From Arthrobacter sp. ISL-30 (lineage in GTDB: Bacteria > Actinomycetota > Actinomycetes > Actinomycetales > Micrococcaceae), in NCBI RefSeq assembly GCF_018613855.1, contig NZ_JAGGPK010000003.1, forward strand, positions 1-64,000: a stretch of DNA of 64,000 nt, read 5' to 3'. Positions 44,779-53,252 of this stretch are shown in pieces (the first letter of the stretch is position 1; every line of letters starts with the position of its first letter). Position numbers and translations under genes: made by a program. The notes beneath the pieces are model-generated. The model was not told the origin of the DNA. It worked only from the letters and a program-made list of their open reading frames with translations, and searched no databases.

Positions 44779-45563
44779 GACTGCTTCGAGACCGCCGTGG
44801 CGGGTGCGTTTGCCTGGAAGAACTTCACTGACTGTTCAAAGATGGCGGGAGCGTCTATATCCAAGGTGGCTACATGGCCGCTCCCGGGAAGCTCAACAAT
44901 GGAGAGCGACGACGATCCGATCCGCCGTTTGATCCTTTCCAGGGAGTTTGCCGGAACCACGCTGTCCGAAGCTGATTTGAAGACAATGGCCGGGGCGCTC
45001 ACGAGCGGCAGCCTGCGGGCGGTTGACCGGAACAGCTGGCGCAATTCGTGGACGGCGGACAATGGGGTCCGGGCATAGTCGCCGTCGCTCGTGGGCAGGG
45101 CCGTCGGGTTCTGTTCCTCGATGGGCGTGGTGGTGGGCATGACATACTGCAGCAGTCCGACAAAATGGACCCTGCGGTCATAGAAGCTCAGGGCAGGATT
45201 TACGACGGCGACGCCGGCCACGCGGTGCCTTGAAGCGAGCTGCAGGGCCATGGCTCCACCCATTGAAAGGCCTGCCGCAAAGCAGCTTGTGGTGGTAGCG
45301 GAAAGGCCAAGGTAGCTCTCTTCGAAAGCGCCGTACCAGTCTCTCCAGCCTGTTCGGGCCAGGTCCTTCCAGTCAGTACCGTGGCCGGGAAGGAGGGGAA
45401 CGGAGACGGCAAAACCGCGGCTGGCCAGCGCTTCGGCCCACGGCATGATGCTCAGGGGGCTGCCGGTGAATCCGTGGCAGAGAGCGATGCCGATGGTCGC
45501 ATTCCTACCGTGCCCCGCGTAACTGAAGGACGCGGGTATGCCCCCTGCGCTGCTTTCCGTCAT
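44775..45563 (-). CDS. Alpha/beta hydrolase (carboxylesterase), first copy
   Basis: A 262-residue paralog of the next gene. It shares LCHGFTGSPLSIMPWAEALASRGFAVSVPLLPGHGTDW, the nucleophile elbow AGLSMGG with Ser100, and the acid/base pair in SASDSVVPANS and GSGHVATLDIDAPAIF. Its tandem position and like length point to gene duplication followed by divergence. It leads the three-gene minus-strand operon; ATG has no strong ribosome site. Confidence 0.9.
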   Translation of the reverse strand: MTESSAGGIPASFSYAGHGRNATIGIALCHGFTGSPLSIMPWAEALASRGFAVSVPLLPGHGTDWKDLARTGWRDWYGAFEESYLGLSATTTSCFAAGLSMGGAMALQLASRHRVAGVAVVNPALSFYDRRVHFVGLLQYVMPTTTPIEEQNPTALPTSDGDYARTPLSAVHELRQLFRSTARRLPLVSAPAIVFKSASDSVVPANSLERIKRRIGSSSLSIVELPGSGHVATLDIDAPAIFEQSVKFFQANAPATAVSKQS

Positions 45564-45601
45564 GTGTCCATCGTGTCACTGTTCGGGACAATTCTCACTA
45601 G

Positions 45602-45615
45602 AGTAGGGTGGCAAT
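45602..45615 (+). promoter_or_regulatory. Candidate plsC promoter (TAGGGT)
   Basis: TAGGGT at about 45602-45607 lies 65 bases before the acyltransferase start. Only the -10 is recognisable. Confidence 0.3.
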
Positions 45616-45674
45616 GGAGCGCCGGCAGGACCCGCTGGAGAGGCCGCCGGCCCGCCGGACGGGAGAGGGACGAA

Positions 45675-46409
45675 GTGTTCTACTGGATCATGAAACGGAT
45701 CTTTCTCGGTCCGATTCTGAAGCTGCTCTTCCGCCCGTGGGTCAAAGGCCTGGACAACCTCCCCGTCGAGGGCCCGGCGATCCTCGCCTCAAACCACCTG
45801 TCCTTCTCAGATTCCATCTTCCTGCCTTTGATGGTGTCCCGACCCGTCATCTTCCTTGCCAAGGCGGAGTATTTTACGGGCACCGGCCTCAAAGGCAGGC
45901 TCACCGCCCTTTTCTTCCGCCTGAGCAATCAACTGCCCATGGACCGCTCCGGGGGTGCCGCCTCCGAGCAATCGCTGAAGGCCGGCATGGATGTGCTGGC
46001 CCGCGGAGGGCTGCTGGGGATCTATCCCGAAGGCACACGCAGTCCCGATGGCCGCCTCTACCGGGGCAAGGCAGGCGTCGCCAAGCTGGCGTTGAAAGCG
46101 GGGGTACCTGTCATTCCCGTGGCAATGATCGGAACGGACAAAGTCCAGCCCATCGGTAAGAGGGTACCCAACATACGGCGCATTGGTGTTATCTTCGGGC
46201 CCGCCCTTGATTTCAGCCGATGCCGGGGAATGGAGGACGACCGGGTTATCCAGCGCTCGGTGACGGATGAGATCATGTACGAGCTCATGCGGCTATCGGG
46301 CCAGGAATACGTTGACGAGTACGCCGCCGTCGTTAAGCAGCAGCTCGCCGGAAAGGCGCCCGAGACGAATGACGGATCCGCGGGGGGCTCGGACGGCAAC
46401 GCGGCGTGA
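45675..46409 (+). CDS. 1-acylglycerol-3-phosphate acyltransferase (PlsC-like), second copy
   Basis: A 244-residue acyltransferase with ASNHLSFSDSIFLP (HX4D), the MDRSGG motif and GIYPEGTRSPDG. It differs clearly from the gene at 26657. Start GTG 45675 follows GAGAGGGA; ATG 45690 is an alternative. By position (before class II aroG) it matches Rv2182c, a lysophospholipid acyltransferase by report. A Gly/Ala-rich tail ends it. Confidence 0.9.
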   Translation: MFYWIMKRIFLGPILKLLFRPWVKGLDNLPVEGPAILASNHLSFSDSIFLPLMVSRPVIFLAKAEYFTGTGLKGRLTALFFRLSNQLPMDRSGGAASEQSLKAGMDVLARGGLLGIYPEGTRSPDGRLYRGKAGVAKLALKAGVPVIPVAMIGTDKVQPIGKRVPNIRRIGVIFGPALDFSRCRGMEDDRVIQRSVTDEIMYELMRLSGQEYVDEYAAVVKQQLAGKAPETNDGSAGGSDGNAA

Positions 46410-46472
46410 CGCAGCATGACGGTCGGGGGATTGTGCTTTACGGAGCTGTCCCGCAAAACCCGGCCGGGCATC

Positions 46473-46478
46473 TACTCT
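46473..46478 (+). promoter_or_regulatory. Candidate -10 (TACTCT) for aroG
   Basis: TACTCT lies 6 nt before GTG 46485 and 3 nt before ATG 46482. Leaderless initiation from either codon of ATGGTG is possible. Confidence 0.4.
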
Positions 46479-46481
46479 TAT

Positions 46482-47900
46482 ATGGTGACTGAAGTTTCCG
46501 CGAAACCCGTTTCCCCCGTGATCAGCCCGTTGGGCAGCCCCCTGACCAGCACCGCCCAAAGTGGGGCGGCCAACTATCCGGGCCTCGACGACTGGCGCCA
46601 GCTGCCGATTTCACAGCAGCCCAACTGGGCCGACAGGGACGTCTTCGAATCGTCCGTCCGGGAACTTTCCATCCTGCCCCCGCTCGTGTTTGCCGGCGAA
46701 GTGGACATCCTGCGTGAACGGCTGGCAGCCGCTGCGCAGGGCAAGGCTTTCCTCCTGCAGGGCGGCGACTGCGCCGAAACCTTCGAGGCCGCCACCGCCG
46801 ACAAGATCAGCGCAAGGGTCAAGACAATCCTGCAGATGGCTGTAGTGCTGACCTATGGTGCCGCCCTCCCGGTCATCAAGATGGGCCGCATGGCGGGCCA
46901 GTTCGCCAAGCCGCGTTCTTCCAACGACGAAACCCGTGACGGCGTGACCCTGCCCGCGTACCGGGGCGACATCGTCAACGGCTACGACTTCACTCCGGAA
47001 TCGCGTGCCCATGACGCCGGCCGCATGCTCAAGGCCTACCACACGTCAGCGGCCACTTTGAACCTTATCCGCGCCTTCACGCAGGGCGGGTTTGCTGACC
47101 TTCGCCTGGTTCACCACTGGAACAAGGGCTTCACCGAGAACCCGGCCCACGCCCGCTATGAATCCCTTGCCCGCGATATCGACCGCGCCATCAAGTTCAT
47201 GGACTCCTGCGGGGCCGACTTTGAAGCCCTCAAGCGAGTGGAATTCTTCGCCAGCCACGAAGCGCTCCTGCTGGACTACGAACGGGCGCTGACTCGCATC
47301 GATTCGCGAACTGGCCTTCCATATGACACGTCGGGGCATTTCCTGTGGATCGGAGAACGGACCCGGGAACTGGATCACGCGCACGTGGACTTCCTGTCCC
47401 GCGTCAGGAACCCCATCGGCGTCAAGCTTGGCCCGACAACCACCGGCGACGACGCCTTGCGGCTCATCGACCGGCTCGACCCCAACCGTGAACCCGGACG
47501 CCTCACGTTCATTACCCGAATGGGCGCCGGGAACATCCGCGAGAAGCTGCCCCCCGTCGTCGAGAAGGTCACGGCCTCCGGTGCTCAAGTCTTGTGGGTC
47601 ACCGACCCCATGCACGGCAACACGGTTACCTCACCCAACGGCTACAAGACCCGCAACTTCGACGACGTGATTGACGAAGTCCGTGGTTTCTTCGAAGTCC
47701 ACCATGCCCTCGGGACGGTCCCTGGCGGCCTCCACGTCGAAATGACCGGCGACGACGTCGCCGAGTGCCTGGGCGGCGCTGATCCAATCGACGAGGAGGC
47801 CTTCCTGGACCGCTACGAATCTGTCTGCGACCCCCGGCTCAACCACATGCAGTCCCTGGAGATGGCATTCCTCGTGGCAGGAGCGCTGTCCAAGCGGTAG
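46482..47900 (+). CDS. aroG: 3-deoxy-7-phosphoheptulonate synthase, class II
   Basis: A 472-residue class II DAHP synthase, first enzyme of the shikimate pathway. It shows LLQGGDCAETF, KMGRMAGQFAKPRSS, LPAYRGDIVNG and WVTDPMHGNT, all typical of class II. ATG 46482 begins MVTEVSAKPV; the frame extends upstream to 46416 without support. It lies between plsC and the PASTA kinase, as aroG (Rv2178c) does near pknL. It works upstream of tyrA (24842), though the genes are far apart. Confidence 0.95.
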   Translation: MVTEVSAKPVSPVISPLGSPLTSTAQSGAANYPGLDDWRQLPISQQPNWADRDVFESSVRELSILPPLVFAGEVDILRERLAAAAQGKAFLLQGGDCAETFEAATADKISARVKTILQMAVVLTYGAALPVIKMGRMAGQFAKPRSSNDETRDGVTLPAYRGDIVNGYDFTPESRAHDAGRMLKAYHTSAATLNLIRAFTQGGFADLRLVHHWNKGFTENPAHARYESLARDIDRAIKFMDSCGADFEALKRVEFFASHEALLLDYERALTRIDSRTGLPYDTSGHFLWIGERTRELDHAHVDFLSRVRNPIGVKLGPTTTGDDALRLIDRLDPNREPGRLTFITRMGAGNIREKLPPVVEKVTASGAQVLWVTDPMHGNTVTSPNGYKTRNFDDVIDEVRGFFEVHHALGTVPGGLHVEMTGDDVAECLGGADPIDEEAFLDRYESVCDPRLNHMQSLEMAFLVAGALSKR

Positions 47901-47913
47901 AACGATCGCAGCG

Positions 47914-47954
47914 AAAAGGGGACGGTCCGGATTCTTCCGGATCGTCCCCTTTTT
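47914..47954. terminator. Terminator between aroG and the PASTA kinase
   Basis: An 18-bp stem (aaaaggggacggtccgga with tccggatcgtcccctttt, one G-T pair) and a four-base loop, then extra T. It serves the converging aroG and kinase genes. Confidence 0.9.
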
Positions 47955-47975
47955 TGATTGATATTGGTGCTTGGC

Positions 47976-50063
47976 CTAAACGACGGTCAGGGTAACGGTG
48001 GACCCTTCCGGAACGTCCTTGTCCACCGGATCCTGGTCCCTTACGGTGCCAAAGAATCCGCCCAGGATATTGTTCACCCTGACTTCGAAGCCCAGCTTTT
48101 CGAGCTCCCGGCGCGCCTCCGCGGCCTGTTTCCCGACGTAGCTGGGGACCTTGACCATCTTGGGTCCCTTGGAAACTGTGAGTGTCACCGTGGCGCCGGG
48201 CGTCAGCGTTCCGCTGTTCGGGGACTGCGCCACCACCGCACCCTTGGGCACCTTCTTGTCGTTAACCGTCTCAGGGGAGATGACCGCCGTGAGCCCCGCT
48301 TGTTGAATAGCCTTTACGGCATCATCCTGGTCCATCCCGCGAACGTCGGGCACTGGAATCGGCTGCGGTCCCTTCGAAACAGTAAGGGCCACCGGTGTTC
48401 CCCTGCGCGACGGAGTATCCTTGGCCGGATCCTGGGCGATGACGGTCCCGGCCGGAACCTTCTCATCGTACTGCTCGGTGATAGTCCCCAGGGCCATGCT
48501 CGCGGCATTGAGCCCGTTCTTTGCTTCGTCCAGGGTCAGCCCGGTCAACGCCGGAAGGGGAAACAGCTGTGGCCCTTTCGAGACGAACAACGACACCTGC
48601 AGGAACTTCCGAACCTGCTGTCCCGCCTCCGGTTCGGTACCCACGGCGAGGCCTGCCTTCGTGTTGTCGTCGAAGACATCCTTGATTTCAGACTGGAAAC
48701 CCGCTGTGCGCAGGAGTTGCTGTGCCTCGGCAACCGTTCTGTTCCTGACTTCAGGAATCGTGCCCGGGGAGCCCGGACCCATGCCGAAGAACCATCCTGC
48801 GGTAGCGGCAAGCAGGGCAAGAATGACAATGACAACTGTCCAGATAAGTCCGCGACGCCGGGGGTTGCCTTCGCGCAGGGAACGTACCGGAGTTGCTGCG
48901 GCACGGGCCTTGCTCCTGGCATCCTGCCGCTCGATCCGCCGCAGGTCACGTTTCCCCAAGGGGCGGTCTGGCACCTGGAGCGGTGGCTGAGGGTTCGGGA
49001 AGGACGACGACGGCAGCCGGGAGGGCATTACCGCCGTCGGATTGCTTTGCCGCGTGATGATCTCCGTGGGCTGCGCCGTGGCAAGCGACGTGGTTTCCGG
49101 GAAAGCCTGGGAGACGGGAAGGGCTTCGGTGGCAGGGCTGGAGCTCTCCTGCTCGCCGTCGACTGCACTTGAATCCGCCGTCCTGGAGACGGCGGACGGG
49201 GCCACGATGTCGAGCTGGGCGTCGCTGAGGCTCGTCCGGATATGCCGGAGCTCGGAGAGGAGCGCGGCGCCGTCCACAGGCCGCTGGTCGGGGTCGCTTG
49301 CTGTGCACCACTGCACCAGTTCGTCAAGGTCGGAAGCCAGGCCCGGCACCTTTGCCGACGGAGGTCCCACCACGGAGTTCACGTGCTGGTAGGCGACCTG
49401 AATGGGCACTTCACCCTGATACGGCTGCTCTCCGGTGAGGAGTTCGTAGAGCATGATGCCGGTCGAATAGATATCGCTGCGGGCGTCCGCAGGCTTGCCT
49501 AGGACGAGCTCCGGTGGCAGGTAGGCGACTGTACCAATGAGTGCCCCAGTGCTGGTGGTCGACGTCACCGCGCGCGCAAGCCCAAAGTCGCCCACCTTGA
49601 TCCTGCCGTCGTCGGCAATCAGGACGTTCTCTGGTTTGACGTCCCGATGTATCAGGCCGGCTGCATGGGCGGCGGCAAGGCCATCGATGACGGGGTCGAT
49701 CAGGGCCAGCGCCAGCCTGGGGGAAAGGGCGCCCTTGTCTTCCAGGACGTGGCGCAGAGTGTGCCCGGGGATGTACTCCATAACCAGGTAGGCTGTGGGA
49801 CCATCCTGCCCCTGATCCAGCACGCCTACGACATGGGGATGGGAAAGCCTGGCTGCGGCCTTGGCTTCACGCCCCAGCCTGTCAAGGAAATTGTGGTCGT
49901 TGGCAAGGTGTGGATGGAGGACCTTGAAGGCTACGTCGCGTTCAAGCCGCTGGTCTGTGGCGAGGTAAACCGTGGACATTCCCCCGCGCGCCAACCTGGA
50001 ACGGACAAGGTAGCGGCCGTCCACTAGCTTCCCGAGGAGATTGTCTGACCCGTTTTCCTGCAC
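47976..50063 (-). CDS. Ser/Thr protein kinase with PASTA repeats (PknB/PknL type)
   Basis: A 695-residue membrane kinase. The kinase domain spans residues about 17-275: glycine loop LARGGMSTVYLAT, VAFKVLHPHL Lys, catalytic HRDVKPENVLI, DFGLA and activation-loop TSTTSTGALIGTVAYLPPE. A linker precedes a transmembrane helix (LIWTVVIVILALLAATAGWFFG), then four extracellular PASTA domains bind cell-wall muropeptides. The neighbours (aroG, Rv2175c-like gene, polyprenyl synthase) match the pknL locus of M. tuberculosis. GTG start 50063 follows TACCAT by 6 nt. Confidence 0.95.
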   Translation of the reverse strand: MQENGSDNLLGKLVDGRYLVRSRLARGGMSTVYLATDQRLERDVAFKVLHPHLANDHNFLDRLGREAKAAARLSHPHVVGVLDQGQDGPTAYLVMEYIPGHTLRHVLEDKGALSPRLALALIDPVIDGLAAAHAAGLIHRDVKPENVLIADDGRIKVGDFGLARAVTSTTSTGALIGTVAYLPPELVLGKPADARSDIYSTGIMLYELLTGEQPYQGEVPIQVAYQHVNSVVGPPSAKVPGLASDLDELVQWCTASDPDQRPVDGAALLSELRHIRTSLSDAQLDIVAPSAVSRTADSSAVDGEQESSSPATEALPVSQAFPETTSLATAQPTEIITRQSNPTAVMPSRLPSSSFPNPQPPLQVPDRPLGKRDLRRIERQDARSKARAAATPVRSLREGNPRRRGLIWTVVIVILALLAATAGWFFGMGPGSPGTIPEVRNRTVAEAQQLLRTAGFQSEIKDVFDDNTKAGLAVGTEPEAGQQVRKFLQVSLFVSKGPQLFPLPALTGLTLDEAKNGLNAASMALGTITEQYDEKVPAGTVIAQDPAKDTPSRRGTPVALTVSKGPQPIPVPDVRGMDQDDAVKAIQQAGLTAVISPETVNDKKVPKGAVVAQSPNSGTLTPGATVTLTVSKGPKMVKVPSYVGKQAAEARRELEKLGFEVRVNNILGGFFGTVRDQDPVDKDVPEGSTVTLTVV

Positions 50064-50069
50064 CTTACG

Positions 50070-50075
50070 ATGGTA
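50070..50075 (-). promoter_or_regulatory. Candidate -10 (TACCAT) for leaderless kinase gene
   Basis: On the - strand TACCAT is followed by exactly 6 nt and GTG 50063. No ribosome site exists in the gap. Confidence 0.5.
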
Positions 50076-50162
50076 GTCGAGTCAGTGAAACGGGTCCGAA
50101 TCGACATTCAATCCGGACCCGCATCGTTATCTGCGCAACAGACTCGTTATCTGCCCGGCAGG

Positions 50163-51497
50163 CTACTGGAAGTTCTTCCTGTGCGCGTTGATCGAAGCTA
50201 CATACTGCTTTGTATCCTCGTACATGCCGTGCTTACTGACCGAGTACTGGCCCTGGTAGTAGCCGGCGATGGCGGTATCCAGGTCCTTGCTGGTACGCAC
50301 GAGGGCCCGGATAATCGCAACGCCTGCAGTGACGTTGTCGTAGGGATCAAGAAGGTTCAGTTTGCGGCCCACAAGGTCGGAAGCCCATTCCCCGGAGGAT
50401 GGGATGACCTGCATGGTGCCAATAGCATTCGCAGGGGAGACGGCTCGCTGGTCGAAGCCGGACTCCTGGTGTGCAAAGGCAAGCGCCAGGGCAGGATCCA
50501 CGCCCATCTTCCGCGCCGTATCTGCCACGATTCCCCTCATTTGTTCACGGCTCGGGACCGGAGAGGCGTTAAGGAGGGCCTTGTTCTCGTTGGCGGAGTT
50601 CACCACGGCCGGAGGGTAGGTGAACCCCAGGAACGAACTCGGTACCAACGGAGTTTCGCTACTTGCCGGTTGGATAGCCGTACCGGGGATGCTCAGTTTC
50701 CGGCCAGGATAAATGATGCTTGTCATCGACAGATTGTTTGCCTCAAGCAGCGCTGAGAGCTTCACCCCGTGCCGTGAAGCAATGGCGCCCAGCGTATCGC
50801 CCGACTTAATGGTGTAGGAACCGGTGCCGGCGAGAGGCGCGGGAGCCGGAGCGGCCGGCGCTGCGGGAGCCGGGGCTGACGGCGCTGAATCAGCACCGAT
50901 TTTGATCTTCTGGCCCGGATAGATGATTGAACCCATGTTCAAGCCGTTCCAGCTCAGAACATCCGAGAGTTTGACTTTGTGGCGTGAGGAAATGGCGCTG
51001 AGGGTGTCGCCCGACTTCACGACATACGTGGCACCACCGCTCGGAGTCGACGCCGGCTGCACAGTGGGCGCGGGTGTGCTGTTGCCGGGGGTGCCGGAAA
51101 GCTTGATCTTCTGGCCCGGGTAAATGATCGTGTTGGCCTGCATGTTGTTGAGGCGGAGGACATCACTTGTGTTGAGGCCGTAGCGGCCTGCGATGCCACT
51201 AATGGTGTCGCCGCGCACGATCGTGTATTCAGAGGGCGCTGCCGGAGCCATTGGCCGAAACGCCGGAATCGTGGTGGACACAGAGGCTTCTGGAATGAGT
51301 CCTCCCTGAACGGAAGCAGCCTGGGCCTCCATTGCCGCGGCGAGGGTTGCCGGAATCTTCCGGGCATGGACTGTCGGCGCTGCCACAGCCGGCTGCGCAA
51401 CAGCCAACGAGGACAGTACGACGGCGGGCAAAGCTGCCGTGGTTGCCGCAATCATCGGCATGCTCGGGGTGTGCTTGGGCGAGCGGGGCGTCGTCAT
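50163..51497 (-). CDS. Secreted LysM protein with lytic transglycosylase domain
   Basis: A 444-residue exported wall hydrolase. A signal peptide (TAALPAVVLSSLAVAQPAVAAP) is followed by three LysM domains (YTIVRGDTISGIAGRYGL, YVVKSGDTLSAISSRHKV, YTIKSGDTLGAIASRHGV) that bind glycan, joined by Pro/Ala linkers. The C-terminal SLT-like domain has ESGFDQRAVSPANAIGTMQVIP, whose Glu is catalytic. ATG 51497 is chosen for the signal peptide fit; 51512 and 51530 remain possible. The gene is divergent from the Rv2175c-like one and close to the kinase that monitors the wall. Confidence 0.92.
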   Translation of the reverse strand: MTTPRSPKHTPSMPMIAATTAALPAVVLSSLAVAQPAVAAPTVHARKIPATLAAAMEAQAASVQGGLIPEASVSTTIPAFRPMAPAAPSEYTIVRGDTISGIAGRYGLNTSDVLRLNNMQANTIIYPGQKIKLSGTPGNSTPAPTVQPASTPSGGATYVVKSGDTLSAISSRHKVKLSDVLSWNGLNMGSIIYPGQKIKIGADSAPSAPAPAAPAAPAPAPLAGTGSYTIKSGDTLGAIASRHGVKLSALLEANNLSMTSIIYPGRKLSIPGTAIQPASSETPLVPSSFLGFTYPPAVVNSANENKALLNASPVPSREQMRGIVADTARKMGVDPALALAFAHQESGFDQRAVSPANAIGTMQVIPSSGEWASDLVGRKLNLLDPYDNVTAGVAIIRALVRTSKDLDTAIAGYYQGQYSVSKHGMYEDTKQYVASINAHRKNFQ

Positions 51498-51597
51498 GGG
51501 GCTAATCCTCATCTCAGCATCGGCACCCATAAAAAGGGGCCAATGTTGCCAGTGATACAGATGTTACTAAAGTTCTTAATGGTGCAAATGTGATCAT

Positions 51598-51612
51598 TGT
51601 GAATCTCTCACA
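51598..51612. promoter_or_regulatory. TGTGA-N5-TCACA dyad upstream of the LysM gene
   Basis: A perfect inverted repeat TGTGA-ATCTC-TCACA. The spacer is one base shorter than in the CRP consensus. A second palindrome GCCAA-A-TTGGC sits at 51647-51657 in the same 240-bp divergent region. Confidence 0.35.
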
Positions 51613-51738
51613 TAAATGCGATTAGCACAAGAAATTCGGCACCCATGCCAAATTGGCTTTAGACGGTGTGTCGGGCAAATCCGAGGCGGCTGCAAGACTG
51701 GCTAGGCGCAATGCGCACCTGCGTGGCACCCTTTATCC

Positions 51739-52092
51739 GTGAGTAATGTAGAAAGCCTTGTTGAAGAATGGCTGCCGCTTCCGGATGTTGCCGAGCTGCT
51801 GAATGTATCCATCACGAAAGTCCATGGACTCCTGGACGAACGTGCCCTCGTTGCAGTGCGCATAGGGGAGCGCAAAATCCGTTCCGTTCCAGCGGCATTC
51901 ATTCAGGACGGTCACGTGCTGGATAGCCTGAAGGGTACTGTGGCGGTCCTTGGTGACGCCGGTTATACGGACGAGGAACTGATTACCTGGCTATTTACCC
52001 CTGATGAGTCGCTCCGGGGCCGGCCGGTGGATGCCTTGCGGGAAGGCCGGAAGACGGAAATACGGCGTCGGGCGCAGTCCCTGGCCTGGTAA
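51739..52092 (+). CDS. Rv2175c-like DNA-binding protein
   Basis: A 117-residue protein. A helix-turn-helix (WLPLPDVAELLNVSITKVHGLLDERALVAVRIGERKI) is followed by a C-terminal domain (AGYTDEELITWLFTPDESLRGRPVDALREGRKTEIRRRAQSLAW) of the Rv2175c type. In M. tuberculosis Rv2175c is encoded next to and phosphorylated by PknL, which loosens DNA binding. Here the kinase gene lies 1.7 kb away, with only the LysM gene between. The GTG start has no clear ribosome site. Confidence 0.9.
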   Translation: MSNVESLVEEWLPLPDVAELLNVSITKVHGLLDERALVAVRIGERKIRSVPAAFIQDGHVLDSLKGTVAVLGDAGYTDEELITWLFTPDESLRGRPVDALREGRKTEIRRRAQSLAW

Positions 52093-52157
52093 GGGAGCTC
52101 GTAGCGGAGGCTGTTAAAGAGCTGCCTGCAAAAACCCCTTAGTCGGGGAACTTGACG

Positions 52158-53252
52158 TCAGGCAGCCCGACTGACGGCCGCTTCGGCAAGATGCCGGAGC
52201 GCCGTCAGTGGCAGCTCGTCCAGGGGAAGGTCCTCCAATGCGGAAAAGGCCTTCTCGCTGAACTCGTCGATCAGAGCTTCGGTGGCGGAAAGCGCACCGC
52301 AGTCGACAATAATCCGCCGGATTTCGGCTACTTCCTCTTCGCCCAGGTCCGGCCGCCCAAGCATCCGGTCGATGTACTCGGATTCGCTGGGCCTTGCCTT
52401 GTTGATCGCGAAGCCCACCAATACAGTGCGCTTGCCTTCCCGGAGGTCGTCCCCTGCGGGCTTGCCCGTTGTTGCCGGGTCGCCAAAGACTCCCAGCACG
52501 TCGTCGCGCAGCTGGAACGCCTCTCCGAGGGGCAGGGAAAAACTTGAATAGCCGTGGAGTAGGCCGGTCCGGGCGCCGGCAAGGGCACCTCCGAGAGCCA
52601 GGGGGTGTTCCGTGGAGTATTTCGCGGACTTGTAGCGGATGATGGATTGCGCACGTCCCACTGCACCGGCGCGATCCCGGACGGGCCCCGCAACCTCTTC
52701 GAGGATGTCCAGATACTGCCCGGCCATGACCTCCGCCCGCATCAGGTTGAAGATGCGCCGCGCTTCACTGCCTGCGGCCGATCTGAGGCCAATATCCGTA
52801 AAGACCTCTTCGCTGAAGGACAGGCACAGGTCACCGGTAAGGATTGCGGCGGCGTGGCCAAAGCGCTCTGCGTCCAGGGCCCAGCCCTGGACCTCGTGTA
52901 ACTGCATGAAGCGTCGATGGACGCTCGGACCTCCGCGCCGCGTATCCGAACGGTCGATGATGTCGTCATGGATCAGGGCCGCCGCCTGGAACAGCTCCAG
53001 CGCGCAGCCGGCTGTGACGATGTCGGCGTCCTCGGCGCTGCCTCCGGCCCCGCGCCAGCCCCAGTAGCACAAGAGGGCCCGGAGCCGCTTGCCGCCGGTA
53101 ACCAGGCTGGAGATGGATCCGATGAGCGGGGCGACGTCGGGGGAGATAGTAGCCATCATGGCCTCCTGCTCGCCCAGGAACTGGTTGAGCCGTCCGGAGA
53201 CGGACGCAATGAAGTGTCCCTGCTCGCGCTGGAGCTGCGGATCAGGGGTCAC
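52158..53252 (-). CDS. idsA: Polyprenyl diphosphate synthase (IdsA type)
   Basis: A 364-residue trans-isoprenyl diphosphate synthase, probably making geranylgeranyl or longer diphosphate for carotenoids, menaquinone or lipid carriers. The first Asp-rich motif is HDDIIDRSDTRRG and the second region is LRDDVLGVFGDP followed by GDDLREGKRT, the form usual in actinobacterial IdsA/GrcC. GGKRLRALL near residue 50 also fits. GTG start overlaps the lipoprotein stop (GTGA). It lies at the place of idsA2 (Rv2173). Confidence 0.92.
   Translation of the reverse strand: MTPDPQLQREQGHFIASVSGRLNQFLGEQEAMMATISPDVAPLIGSISSLVTGGKRLRALLCYWGWRGAGGSAEDADIVTAGCALELFQAAALIHDDIIDRSDTRRGGPSVHRRFMQLHEVQGWALDAERFGHAAAILTGDLCLSFSEEVFTDIGLRSAAGSEARRIFNLMRAEVMAGQYLDILEEVAGPVRDRAGAVGRAQSIIRYKSAKYSTEHPLALGGALAGARTGLLHGYSSFSLPLGEAFQLRDDVLGVFGDPATTGKPAGDDLREGKRTVLVGFAINKARPSESEYIDRMLGRPDLGEEEVAEIRRIIVDCGALSATEALIDEFSEKAFSALEDLPLDELPLTALRHLAEAAVSRAA

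Noticed and set aside
51500..51738. ydaO/c-di-AMP riboswitch before the LysM gene
   Set aside because: Many actinobacterial wall hydrolases have one, but the conserved sequence blocks are not seen on the - strand here.
52121..52166. GCTGCCTG/CAGGCAGC hairpin between the Rv2175c-like gene and idsA as terminator
   Set aside because: The right arm falls on the end of idsA, there is a long loop and no T-run. It may be weakly functional but is not well supported.
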